In this document: positions 1-12,433 of the stretch, one piece after another
Layout of the letters: the number at the start of each line of letters is the position of its first letter
How positions within the stretch are numbered: the stretch's first letter is position 1
From: Camillea tinctor
Lineage: Eukaryota > Ascomycota > Sordariomycetes > Xylariales > Xylariaceae
Length of the DNA: 64,000 bases
Assembly (NCBI GenBank): GCA_022578605.1
Contig: MU394074.1
Location: 518,275-582,274 of the forward strand
Reading direction: 5' to 3'
Program-made: the position numbers and the translations under genes
Notes under the pieces: generated by a model
Told to the model about the DNA's origin: nothing
The model's database searches: none
What the model saw: the letters and a program-made list of their open reading frames with translations, nothing else

Positions 1-1550
1 AAATCCGTGGGGGGGCGGGAGTGGGAGGGGTGATGTAGCCACCCGAGAACAAATACTCTTCGCGCCGGATAGTGGGGGTTAACGATCTCCAGCCACTATA
101 GCAACCTCTTTTTATCATACCTTGTTATCTTAACTAAGTAATCACAGACATGATGTAGGAAAGGTAGATAATCCGCCCAACTTGGACCGACGGAGAGGAA
201 CAGAGAGTCCCACCGAGAAAGAGTTATAACCTAATTCATTTGCCCCATTGGGACAAACGACTGGTAGTGTGTGTGGCCAGGTGGAGTCGGTAGAGCAAAC
301 CAGGGGTTGAACAAATTCGACAAGGGTAAAACCATCGGCTTTATCCATATTGGCATGACTAACCACCCTTTACGTCTTCTTAATGCGTAGTGCGACAAGG
401 TCCTGGGGTTAGGTGAAAAAAAAAACTTAGAGACTTAGGAACAATGAAAGGTCTTCATGACTAGGGGTCCGAGGGTATCTACGTGCGACTATCTAGGTAG
501 ATAGATAGACTATCATATATCGAATGACCCCATGAATCAAGAAAATGTGATGGTAATGATATGTACGTATTGCCACGGAGTATTCGTTCACGCTTTATAG
601 GCACCTTCCAGACTCGAGACATGTCGACATCGAGCAACAAGGTTTTTAAGCCCACTATAACGCCGGCTGGCCAACATGACGTGCCATCGAAGCATGTTGA
701 TACAAAAAGAGATACCTCCTCCTTCCCACCAAGATACATGTCTCCGAATTCATCTTGCTCCACAGCTGTGGCCCCCCTCAGTCACGGCTTGTCTTCCCAA
801 GACAGCCTTGGCGGAAGACCATCCCTAGGGTACATCCACGATACTTCCTCAATATAGGTCCGTAACCACGTTGTGTGAGGAACTTGGTCTGGTTCCGTGC
901 TTGTCATACCGTGCCGTCTAAACTAGCCTCATGTCTTCAGGCATGCCAGAGATCCCTGACGCTGAGAGTGGATCGATTAATCTAGCCTACTTCTCGGGTA
1001 TCCTAGTATAGAGCATGTATTTGGCCTATACTTGACGTCCATGCAGGAGATGCCATGGTCACCAGCCTATCAGGAAATCTGCCGGAACCTAGCCCCACGA
1101 TGTTTCCAAGTCTTGGTCCCAACTAGATGGGAACTTATCTCAGTCTGGCTTTTACAAATATATACAGATGAGACTAGATTTCTGGCGAGATTCCATGCAG
1201 GCATGAAAAAGCCTGTGACGGCGAGAGGCATCGACGTATAATGCCCAGACTACTTCCAAAAACGACCAGAGAGATCTCCACTTGGCCAGTTAATGGCCTG
1301 TACATTTTTCACTCAATGGGATATTGATCCTATCAATCACCTGTACCCTTTCTCATAAATAGATCTGCTTCAGTCCTTCTTTGAAGACACATCCAAGATT
1401 ATTACTTCATCATCTCTAAATCGATATAAAGCTATCCACACAGACGGGAAGCTTCACGACACACACTGTACAGCATTTGTGATATTTTATATTCTGTAAT
1501 ATCACTAGGATAACCGATTGTATAACCTTTCGTACTTGGTGGGAGAAATC
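1..1550. other. Upstream region without a confident gene
   Basis: No recognisable gene. Overlapping open frames of just under 100 codons lie on both strands between about 479 and 857. Neither matches a family I know, and the minus-strand frame is closed by a stop just upstream of its first codons. The last ~150 bases form the promoter and 5' leader of the ferric reductase gene. Confidence 0.5.
1425..1430 (+). promoter_or_regulatory. Candidate TATA box of the ferric reductase gene
   Basis: A TATAAA hexamer lies 121 bases before the ATG at 1551, a plausible distance for a fungal core promoter. Only the sequence match and position support it; no transcription start is known. Confidence 0.35.
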
Positions 1551-3500
1551 ATGGCATCCTCCCCAGACTTATCGGCTGCAGCGCCCAGCGACCTTTTCCT
1601 TAGGGCAGCCAAGGCATCGGCAGCAAAGGCTCGTGATAAAACCAATACAGATGTCACGACTCAGTATGCAGCGGCTCTCAGCGGTCTCATCGGAATATTC
1701 ATTTTGGCACATTGGATAAGATTCATTGTTATTCGCTTTCACCTATCCCAGAAACGATCAGTACTGTTATACCCCTTTATTGCCTTGTCAAGGTAAGTAC
1801 CAAGCAAACCTCGGAAAAAAAGAAGAAAATCCCACTAATAGTATGATATGGTAGGGCCGTGAGACGAGTATTTATACGGGAACTTCCTGGGTTCACATCT
1901 GTTGGTCATGCGATTTTGGTGGCCGTGTATGTCGCTCTGAACGGAACATTTTGCTTCTACAATCTGGATTATTCGAAATACTCCAATCTGGCATCACGTT
2001 TAGGATGGTACACAAAACCTCTAATACTCCTTTTGGTGGAACTCTACTGACATTTCAACGTAGGGTGGCTACAGGAAACATGACCTTTGTGGTTTTCCTG
2101 GCCTTGAAAAATACACCTCTCGCGTTCCTGACTGCCTACTCTTACGAACGACTCAATGTTCTTCATCAGATTGCTGGATACACGACTCTTATACAGGCTA
2201 TCATACATGGCGTCATGTACTCGGCTTACTTCTTATCGAATGACAAGATACATGTCCTCCGCGAACAAGTTGGCACTACCGGTATAATACTCGGCTTCGT
2301 CCTACTAGCCTCAGTGCTGGCAGGGTTGTTTCTCAGGAAACCTAACTACGAGCTATTCTACATTATTCATCTGGTACTGTCCGTGGTTGTAATTATCACA
2401 TTGGGACTTCATCGCCCTAAAAAAATTCTTATTGTTTCCGTTCTGATAGCCGCCCTGTGGTTCTCGGATCGGCTTCTACGGCTCGGTCGCTTGGCCTGGA
2501 ATAGCGTTAACAACGAGGCAAGCATTTATCCCCTGCCGGACGGCGGAACTCGGATCGTGCTCAAGAAGCCGATTTCTCGAGCGCGGCCCGGCAAACATTG
2601 CTATGTCTGGCTTCCACGTATCCGGGCTTTTGAAACGCACCCGTTTACCATAGCGGCTAGCGAACCGATGGAGTTGATCATCAACACCTACAGCGGCTTT
2701 ACCAGGGATCTCCACAACTATGCAGCCAAGAACCCCGGAGCAAGCTTGAAGGTTTCTGTTGAAGGGCCTTATGGTACGAATCCTGACCCCATGAACTATG
2801 ACAAGATAGTATTGGTGGCCGGTGGATCTGGGGCAACTTTCACATTCGGCGTGACCGCGGATATTCTCGGGCGGATGACCCAGGACTCAAAACAGCAGAT
2901 TGACTTCATATGGGCTGTCCGGGGACATGGTATGTAACGCTTGTCTGCCGGGGAGTTGAGACAGGAACTTATGGTCTGATGCTGATTTTCATCACAGATA
3001 ACCTAGCATGGTTCACCCAGCATCTGAATAACTTGCGCACACACATGCACGCCCCCAAGTTTGCCCTAAAGTTACATCTCACCAGGTTACCAGCAGAAAC
3101 GGCGATTAATACGATTAGCGGTCGCCCCGCATCCGTCACCTCTGACGAATCTTCATCTAACCAACCTACCGCTGCGTCGGAGAAGGGAATAGGGTCGCCA
3201 CATGTTAGCTCGCCGACGTCGCCCAGTGGTCCCCGAGGAGGCTCCGAGAAAGAAGAGCTGGGACAACTAGACCTGCCTTCCGCTATGACGAGCTGCTCGG
3301 ATTTGCCTATCATTCGCGGCCGTCCTGACACCGAGATGCTGATCAAGGAAGCGATTAATTCGGTTGGCAAAGACCAGAGGGTTCTCATTGCGGCCTGTGG
3401 CCCTGCAGGCTTACTCAAGGTGGTCCGAAACACTACGGCGGGCTGCATCCGGGTGGATGGGCCCGCGGTCGAACTTCACTGCGAGCAGTTTGGTTGGTGA
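1551..3500 (+). CDS. Ferric/cupric reductase transmembrane protein (FRE family)
   Basis: Exons join(1551..1792,1855..2007,2064..2929,2998..3500) give 587 residues with all splice phases consistent. The protein would reduce extracellular Fe(III) or Cu(II) at a membrane using NADPH, FAD and heme. The transmembrane core has two histidine pairs with H-x13-H spacing (H166/H180 and H234/H248), the bis-heme arrangement of ferric reductases. It is followed by the FAD motif HPFT (324-327), a nucleotide-binding motif GGSGAT (385-390) and a C-terminal CGPAGL...VELHCEQFGW end that finishes at the stop. A low-complexity Ser/Pro-rich insert (about residues 450-510) sits inside the NAD domain. The start is the first ATG of the frame, with A at -3; the frame upstream of it has no ATG. 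No siderophore or multicopper oxidase gene adjoins it, so the metal substrate is inferred from the family. The protein looks intact and full length. Confidence 0.9.
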
Positions 3501-6500
3501 TTGAGAGGAAAGAGAAGACACCCTGTGTTATGCTATTCCGTAACAGGAACTACGTACATGCTTGCAGTTTCGGTTTGTTGTATGGATCGACTAAGCTTTT
3601 TGGACATGCTATCCTAGGATCCCTTCGGAGACTAGGTAGACGATCTCCACTTGATTAGATTATCTGATTATCTGATTATGTATGAGAAGAAGGGGAGGAT
3701 TGTGGGGACTGAGTCCACGATGTTGACTAAGTGGTCTAGACGCCCCCCTTACATGTACGACTGACGAACTAATGGTGCACCACACACGAAAATGGCAAAT
3801 AGAAATGAAAAAATCTTTCTGATAAATGTCTACAATATTCTTTTTTAATCACTGTTTAGAACAACATTTACGTAACAACTGGTCTGGCCTACGTATAGGT
3901 TATGAATTATCGGAGAGCTCCCGACGACTGGGATTTATTCGGATAGATCTATACCAAGTAACGTGGTATACAGACCTTGTTTGGTGGATATGATGTTAAG
4001 AATGTCTCGTTAGCAAACTAAAGACTTAGATCACGACCAGCCAAGCTTTTTTCATGCCACCTTAAACTTAAGATATGCGTCTCAGTTAGGGTAGCCTCAG
4101 ACTATCATAGATGGCGAATAAGGTTGATGTCATCAGACAGTTATCTATAGAGGCTGGTTAGAGTCGAAAGTTCACCCAGTCCAAACTTGACTCAACATGT
4201 CAGCCAAACAGCTTAAGAGTTTGCTTGATGACGACAGCCTCCATGACAGAGCCCAACATTAAGGTCCCGCTTGCATCATATGATCTTCGACTTGAAGGTT
4301 CTTAGGAGCTTTGGTTTTCACGGAGATAAATCCCCGCATAACGAGCTTCGGAAAAGCTGGGCTCCCACGAGCCGATATAGGCCTATGATTCCAGGCCTAG
4401 ACCGAAGCTACAAACGACGAAGATCGGTGCTCGCGAACGACCCTCACCTTGGCAGACGTTGATGCTCACACATGCAAGGCCATATTTCTAGTGTTAGACT
4501 GAAATTTTCCGTCCCCATTACTTTTTTTTCTTCAGTGGACTGAGATTCGTGACCAACAAGCGTCAAATCATTAGAGACCAGGCGATGAGATATTTTCGAA
4601 GAAAGCTTAGTGGTTTCCAAAGCCGGCTCTTGTCCACCCGTTCGCTTCCTGGTTTGGGGTTAGTTGCTTGAAAAACGTTGATATCTTCTAGCAATGGTGG
4701 GAGAAAAATAGATGTATTAGATGTAATGATGATGGTTTTGTTAGGTATCTGGACTGTGTGTGAATCCCATTTATACCCTTAGGGTGCTTGTAACACCTTC
4801 CCTCGCTAACCCCATCAGCTGTGGGAACTAGTTACGATACTCCAACGGGGGTCCCCGGCGGGAATACTACACTAGTAGACTCACACCCCCGTGATTCGGA
4901 GATATAAGGCTTGAGGCGAGTATGGCCTACCGCCGGTGGTGATGGAAACCTTGAATGGGTATTCATATCGCTTATTAGGAAAGAACGGCACAGTTTTTTT
5001 AATATCAAGTTGTCAACATACAGCTTGGCGGCCGGGGGTTGGCGTGATATGGAGACCAAAAGATATATAATCAGTACATACTGTCTACTAGTTGAAGTGA
5101 AGAGCCAGTTGTTGAGTTGTAATTTGGCTGCTTTTTCAAGAGCAATGGCACTATCTCTAGACAAAATTATTAGTACGCATGATAATATTCCTATTGAGGA
5201 ATATGAATCCACGCGAGGTCTTGGCTCGTAGTATCATCAAGATGACCCCGTTTGAAAGCACTTAATCGATAGTCTAATTTCACTCATTATCCCTGGTCCA
5301 ATATCTATTTACAAAGAGATATTGTAAAGGATGTATTGCAACAATCCACACCCTGTATAGAGGGAAAACGTAGTTGTAGTTGTGTGAAAAACTACAGCTA
5401 AAGATACACGCTGGCCGGTTCCTATACATACAAGTTGTCTCTATAACAACTGGTGACGATTGGCTTCTGGGGTTCCAGAGTTTAGTTCTGAGTTCTCAGC
5501 CTTCGAACTTCATCACAAGTGCCATCCACATTTTCTAAAGCATGAATGATTCAGGACTTGTAATTAAGTAAAGATAATCTAGGAGATAATGCTGGTATTC
5601 ACGATGTGTATAGACCCACCATCAACGGTACTCACTTGGTGTTAATGGACAAGTTTAAACCCAAGATTTGCGTTGAAAACATCACAAGATGTCCCTGTAA
5701 AAAGTATACAGAGAGTTATTTTGTAATCAACAAATTAGATACAAAAAATGGCCCACGTGAACCCATACATATTTTCACAACTAGTGAAGCAAGAACTTGG
5801 GTAATTTCGTTGGTTGTTCTATGAAAACCGGAGTTACAACTATTTGCGATAGCATGTGATACATATACACACTCTATTTGTTCATGGTGAGATACATAAT
5901 TCTAAGCACCTGATGATTTATCATTCTTGATAGCTTTTCTTAGACTTTAGGTCAAACCAGGACGGAAAGTATCGAGGTTTGTCTAGACCCTTAGGATGAG
6001 GGTTTGAGTTATAAATTCAATATGCTTGAATCTTTAACTTCAAGAAGTTTCAAATAAGACAGTATATCATTCATAGGTAGTGTTGTGGGGACTAGTAGAA
6101 CAAGGAACTAGTACTGAAATGTATACATACCTATATTGCGTCAGTTTGGTAATAAAATTTATTTTGCCCCTTTCTCCCTAGGAAGCAGACAGTTATTTAT
6201 GAAATAAAAAGACCGATACCCTCCTTTGCTTGGTCGATATATGCGTTTGCCTTCATATTAAACGGTTTGAGCGTTATGTGCCCTAAATGAGGGACTGTAG
6301 GTAATTCGAAGGTAGTTGTGCGGGTCTGTAGTGTGTAATCGCCTACGTAGGTTAGTTAAATAGCCAGTGATAATTCATTATAATGCATTTAATAGAGTAC
6401 TATTTCCCTTCTCATCTGCTGTTAAAACTAGTGATACTCCTTCGGTATTTGCTAGTGAATCTCTGGATCAAAATACAGGAAATTTTGTGTCATAGAAGTG

Positions 6501-9500
6501 GTCGAGGCTAAGGCCTATGTGATACCACCTTGATCAGATTTTTCGAACCTGCTTGGTGGAACTGGGCTGCAAAACAGGTCTAGATATTAAAATCAACATA
6601 GAGACGCAATGGCCTGATTTGCAAAATGTTGAGTAACCTTTATGAATACTAGTGTGACTTTTCTCATATCCACAAATTTGCAGTTGAACAACACGGTGGG
6701 GGAAGTAGGAGCATAGACGCCCTAAAATACCATTAACTGAATAAGCAAGTTATATTCTGTGAAAAGAGTTTATGTTATGTATATTTCATTCATATTAGCA
6801 AACAAGATTAGTTCGGTTTCTCGGGAGTTGGACTAATAATAATATGTAGTATGGCCTAGCCTATGTAAAAAATTGTCAGGATTAGCAATTAAATACCCCC
6901 TGTTCTTCTCTTGAGCATATATAGATAGCTTTTTATACTATATGGTTAGATACCAGATCATCACTGAACCATATGTATTTCCTATCCACTAACCTAAAAA
7001 AAAGACCATTATCCCGTTGCCTTGATTGCCTCAGCATGGCTCAGGCAGTTGTGATCAAATCTTCAGCATGTTGTCCCAAGCTTGAAAATCAAGCAAGCTC
7101 CTCTACAGTACAGTCCTCTATAGCTGGTGTACCAAGTACCAAATGCAATGTACAGAGGTCTCTGTAACCTATTTGACGATTGTGGAGACAATAGACATAT
7201 GCCAATTGTCTTTTGACAATTAGCTCTTATATAGCCGTGACAACGATCTAATATGGGAAAAGCTTCATCATACATTTTGTTTTGATACTAGGTATATTTA
7301 TATTAGATCATTTAAAGTACAAGATGGAAAGTAGCGTCTAATTAACGGCAAGAGAGGACGGTTAGAAGTTTTCCCATGCCCATCAAGATTGTTATAATTC
7401 TTTTCAACCCCAGCCACAATCTCCCATTGGCATGAAGCGAGGATTCCCTAAGGTTTCTTAGCCGACGTCATGTAACGCTTTCATATTAGGTTTGATCTCA
7501 TAACTAAGTTGATTAGGGGTGTGCGGTAAACATTTATGCACTCAGAATTCGTAATAAACTATTTTATCCGTCATCATAACGCCACTCAATGCCGAGAAAC
7601 AGACAGAACCAGAGCCTAGAAGATGGGGAAAACACCATAACCCTCTATCTTGATTAGCGGGAATGACATAACTCTGTCTCTTTCCCATATGATGGAAAAG
7701 GCAGTTATTGATAAATCTCACTTCTCAGTTTGAGAGATACATGTCACTTAAAGAATAAAATGATGTCTTAGCCTTATCCTTTCAGAAGGTATAGCTTATG
7801 TCAGGGGTTAGGAATGAACAGAGAAGGTTCTTGTATATAAGTATCAGTGACATTTGTAGTTGTAACTTAAGGTTCCCACATAATAACATAGGTTAAATAT
7901 TGCTTTTCTTAGTCCCTAGTGATAATCTTTGTACTTACTAGAGAATCGTAAAGGAAATAGGTAATTGACATATATGCTGGAGTATTCCTCCTTACATTGG
8001 AAACATGTCCCTCTAACTTGGTATCCAAATAAGGTTGTGAGGCTGCTTAATTAGGTGAACATCTAACTCTAGATGATGGGAAGACCTGTCTGTCACGGAC
8101 TATATATGAGCTAATAGCCACAGGCTATTAGCGTTCACTTTTTAACTTGACACTGTCCCTTATATACATGTAACTGCAGATACGTCTTGTACCTGTACCT
8201 TGACAGATACCCCTTATCACCTACCCCAGCACCCAGAATATAGTAGCAAGATACAAGCTATACTGTATTATCCTCTACCAATTTCTACCACTAGGATATA
8301 TGGCTAATATTGTACTGAATATGAAACACCTCATCGTCTTGAGTCGTCAAAGTCCTCATCATAAGTCAATGCATCTAGATCCTCGGGCTCTAACTGATGA
8401 CTACCATCCATCTACGACTCCCAACCATCGTGCTGATTTAAGGTGAATAGTAAAACAAAGGTTCTATTAATATAAACACAACGCAACTGGAAGTGTCATC
8501 ATGTGAAACCCAAGATAGAGGGAAATGTTGCGGTTATTGCTCAAAGAAGTAAGCTACTTAGGTGGCTAAACAGAGCAGTGTGGCTTGTTCATATGTAAAC
8601 AGCTGTGTCTTGTTTCCTAAAATAAGTTCAGCTATTCTACCCCTCACGGGAAATGACTGAAAGCGGAATAAAAAGGCTAACCCTTGATAATGAATCCTAT
8701 TTCTATAAAGTTGTCGTACTCGATATATTATACACTAGTTACTAGTTCTAATAACCTCTACACCAGTAGGGAGCGAAGGAATTATTATCTCAACATACTC
8801 AAACTTGAATGGATATATGATCGCATCGTAAAGTACTTTGGAAGCATTAAGTCTATGGTGTTTATGACATCCCGGTCCTCTTTTCGTTTCATTGTTGATA
8901 TGTTATAGGCTATATTTCTTATAGATATTTACTTCTGCCTTTTTACTTGATGCTGAGTGAAGCGCTATCAATGTAACCCAGTTTAGTTCATTATCAATAA
9001 AGCATATAATATCTTTGAGCACTTAGAAGGACAGAAAGAGGTGAATATAGATTTTAATAAGGAAGTAGAACCGCATATTAGGGGCAGCTATGAAAGAGTT
9101 TAAGATGGTTAAGCGCTTATAAATAGGTATATGAATTTTACTGTTGGAAATGCTAGTACTCCTGAACTACGCCAATGGCTACTGTTTCTCTAGTATGCTA
9201 GCTTGACTATAGAAGAACGAAACCTTTTGTTTTCCCGAGTCTAGAGTATTATATAATATAACTTGGTGTAGTTTCATATACAACCTTGGATTTCCATGTG
9301 CGGTACATCGTAGTAGCACCCGCATCGATGCACGTGCATGTGACTATTTGGCCTTATACCGAATAATGAATAATAAGACATACATCATTGGCCGCTCTGG
9401 TGTATCCTGGCCTTTTGATGCTTTGGATTCCCGGTGGTTGTTGTTAGTTGCAGAGATCGTTTGGGTGGAATTACAGGCATTCGCGAGACGTTTATACGCA

Positions 9501-12433
9501 CGTGTGCATATTTGTTTCTGCAAGACCACATTTAATGACGGGTCTCCTTCCAAAATCCAGCACTTTCTATACCTATGTGTTGATGATTCTTCGCGGGAGG
9601 TCTCTTATTGAAACCGTTAATTATCATTGTATACCACTGCTATAATACTATCATTAAAGTATTTAGTCGCTAAATGAACCAATGTGAAGCAGATAACTCA
9701 ATATGATACCAGTCATCTTCTATAGCGAGAGGGTTACAAGAGCTTCCGCATCGTCATAATTACCATCTATGCCAGGCGGTGTTATTCTGAATAACGATTC
9801 CTCTCATTCCGAAAGAATATAGTTGACCCTAGAGTCAATATCCTTAAGCCAAATCTCTTGAAAATGGTTTCTTGCCATTTTGGTGCCAAAGATACCAACC
9901 GTGCGGAACAGTAGACAGTGAGCAATGCGTGGAAGTGTTCGGCCTGTATACGGCCCTTTTAGCACACATGGCTGCGACTGCAACGGTGAGTCACTATCGT
10001 TTGAACATCGTTGTGTATCCATGTAGTATTTGGCGTGGGACTATACATATCACCAGGTCAATTCTCGATTATAGGCACTTCTACCTGACCGACAAAGTTA
10101 GCGGCCAGGTGAATTTTAAAAGATGATAGCCCATTTCACGCTGATTCCGCTACTTCAGTATGTGCAACAGAGTATTCGATCAACCATGACACAAATATGG
10201 GCGTTCTCTGCTGTGATACAATACTAACACTTCTAATCTAAGCAATTCAACATTCAACGACATTGGTGAAACATAAATGGCGACTCATTCATAGCCTTGC
10301 TCTCGCAGCTCGGGGGATCATATGACATGTATTCAACAGGCTTTGCACGGGCTAACAGGAACAACGATCAGCCCAGAGTTGAAAATCGCGCAGCTGTCTT
10401 TCGGGGCTAGATTCCAGCCCCAAACGATCTACGACTGTCAACCTCTAACTGGGACAACGATCTGCACGGGATAGCGACAAGGGGGTGTGAACAGGTTCGG
10501 ATTGGTGGTGTGACTTTTACGGTTCCTGCTTCCGAAAGCGATGACCCCGGACTCTAGGAAGGTTTCCTACTTTTCCTACCAAAAATATTTCAAGCGTAGC
10601 CGAACGTGCTTTGCGAACGGCCCGCCATCCCGTGTGCAGCTTAGCTTTGCTTGGCCTTCCCCGTCCGACTCCGTTCTTGGGACAAGTATGTTGACTCTAA
10701 CCTGAGGGAGGTTGAAGGGCCGTTTGTTGACTACATTTCCGCAAGTTAGCCGGACTAGCACTAGACAGTCAGCTTGCAGAGTTGGGCGTCTGGCACTCCA
10801 TTGACTTGGCGGAAAAGCGTATTTTCCTACGTAAACTTGGTGCGAAAGTACGACGCTAGATGCCTTCGAGAAGCAAGATACGTCGTATTTGTCGGCAGAA
10901 AGGGGATGGGGCCAAGAGGTTGGGGTAAAGTACCAACTTGGCCGAGACTTTGGAACCACCGCCCTCCCCTTGCATCAGCCCAGCGGCGATACTTCTCTTA
11001 TAAGTAAAAAATGGCCACTACTGCCCGCTACAACTTGGACCGCGACGGCATCTATCGGGTTCAGTCTCGCATTGCATCACGAGCTCTGTCAGACCTCGTG
11101 GGTAACCGGTATACGTAATTTATGGCGTTTTCTATTTCTGTCATAGAAGGCCCGTGCTAGACGGATGATAAATAGGCAGAGACGACTCCATGCAAGTGAT
11201 GAAGAGGCACGCAGCGTTGGTAGCGAATGAGAAACCGTGGCGTTAAATGAAAGGGTGTTGTAGCCAGATCCCCCCCAAAAAGGCAAAACAAATACTACCG
11301 AGGCACACCCATCGCTTCTCTAAACCCCGGCTTTCTTGGCTTGCAGTGCAGCAGTAAGCTAGAATCTTTCTCCCCTAATAAGGTGACCGCTGTTGTGGCC
11401 TCTGCAAGGCGGAAAAGCGATGGTTCCGACTACATACCTACTTACATACAAACCTATACTCAATAGAGCTTGACTATGGGGAGAAGCAGATAGCACCTGG
11501 TCGGTGGACCCTATTTAACAAGCGACGTTGTATGCCAAGGACGATCATACAAGGGAATCAGTAGGGAAGATCGTATCTACTAATCAGTCCTCCCCCCGGA
11601 TCGTGCAATAAGGCAGGTCGTCGATAAGTTTTGAAGATCTCATCGTAAGAGTTACTCGCGTGAGAAGATAACAGCAAAGGAGGGCCAATGCAGTGCGTTG
11701 CCACTATACTTGATGAAGACACCAAAACACCACGCTGTTACAAAGAAAATAATAGGGGAAGGGGTGTTGCTTAGAAACTGCTTACTATAGTATATATATT
11801 CGATACACTACAATACATCTCTTAGTTAAGCGGCCGGGACCGACAACTTGTGCAAGGTCCTTCGGCACGTAGTAAATGTGCATTAACGATTGTGATGGAA
11901 TACCTGCTCCATGTCACTGGTATGGTACCTATATGCCATTAAATATAATCCAGAGAACATGCCCGGACACGCATCCATATACGAGGGGACATTTTCAAAA
12001 ATTACCCTCGTCTCACTCCACAAGCAACATGGATTCCCAGAAGTCCTTAGAGCTATGATCGTCATCGACCCTGCTCTAGCGTCATATTTTTATCTCGCTT
12101 TCTCTTTTAATTCGCTCTGAAACCCGATACGTATCGCACAATGTTCCCCGGGATTTATCGTGCCCTTCTCACCCTGATAGTTCCCCCCATGCGAAAACAG
12201 CGAAGTCGCTAGGATCCAAACCAAAAAAAAAGGGGGAAGAAAAAGGTCGAGACTCCAAAATCCCAGAAATGTGGTTTATGCTGTCCTGTGTACGCCTGTG
12301 CTCTATGAACCGTGGACTGTTGTTACACACTACTTCCCAAAAAGGGGAGTAAGTAAATAAATCATAAAAACAAAATGCCATGCTAAAGAAAGAATCAACA
12401 AGATATCGTCACTCATTCAAAGAAAAAAAAATC
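3501..12433. other. 8.9-kb gene-poor intergenic region
   Basis: No convincing gene in nearly 9 kb. The longest open frames are about 125 codons (around 4832-5231 and 10576-10959), lack recognisable domains and overlap open frames on the other strand. Base composition is moderate, not strongly AT-rich, and stops occur in all frames. A GC-richer stretch spans about 10.3-11.0 kb. A short hairpin lies at 8110-8132. The region may contain old degraded transposon sequence, but I could not identify any element ends. Confidence 0.5.
8110..8132. repeat. Perfect 10-bp inverted repeat with 3-base loop
   Basis: GCTAATAGCC at 8110-8119 and its exact reverse complement at 8123-8132 are separated by three bases. 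There is no flanking T run that would suggest a Pol III terminator and no coding context. Confidence 0.6.

Noticed and set aside
479..857. Overlapping open frames on both strands near the left edge
   Set aside because: Each has under 100 codons, no recognised motif and no supporting splice structure, so I did not call a gene.
4832..5231. Open frames of 106 and 126 codons on opposite strands, possible retrotransposon relic
   Set aside because: No reverse transcriptase, integrase or gag motif is visible, and no long terminal repeat pair was found.
8340..8430. Short acidic reading frame on the minus strand (LEPEDLDALTYDEDFDDS)
   Set aside because: It looks protein-like but is only about 20 codons, with stops in its frame upstream; too short to assign to a transposon or gene.
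10576..10959. 127-codon minus-strand open frame in a GC-richer stretch
   Set aside because: Composition alone explains the open frame; no domain or convincing start was seen.
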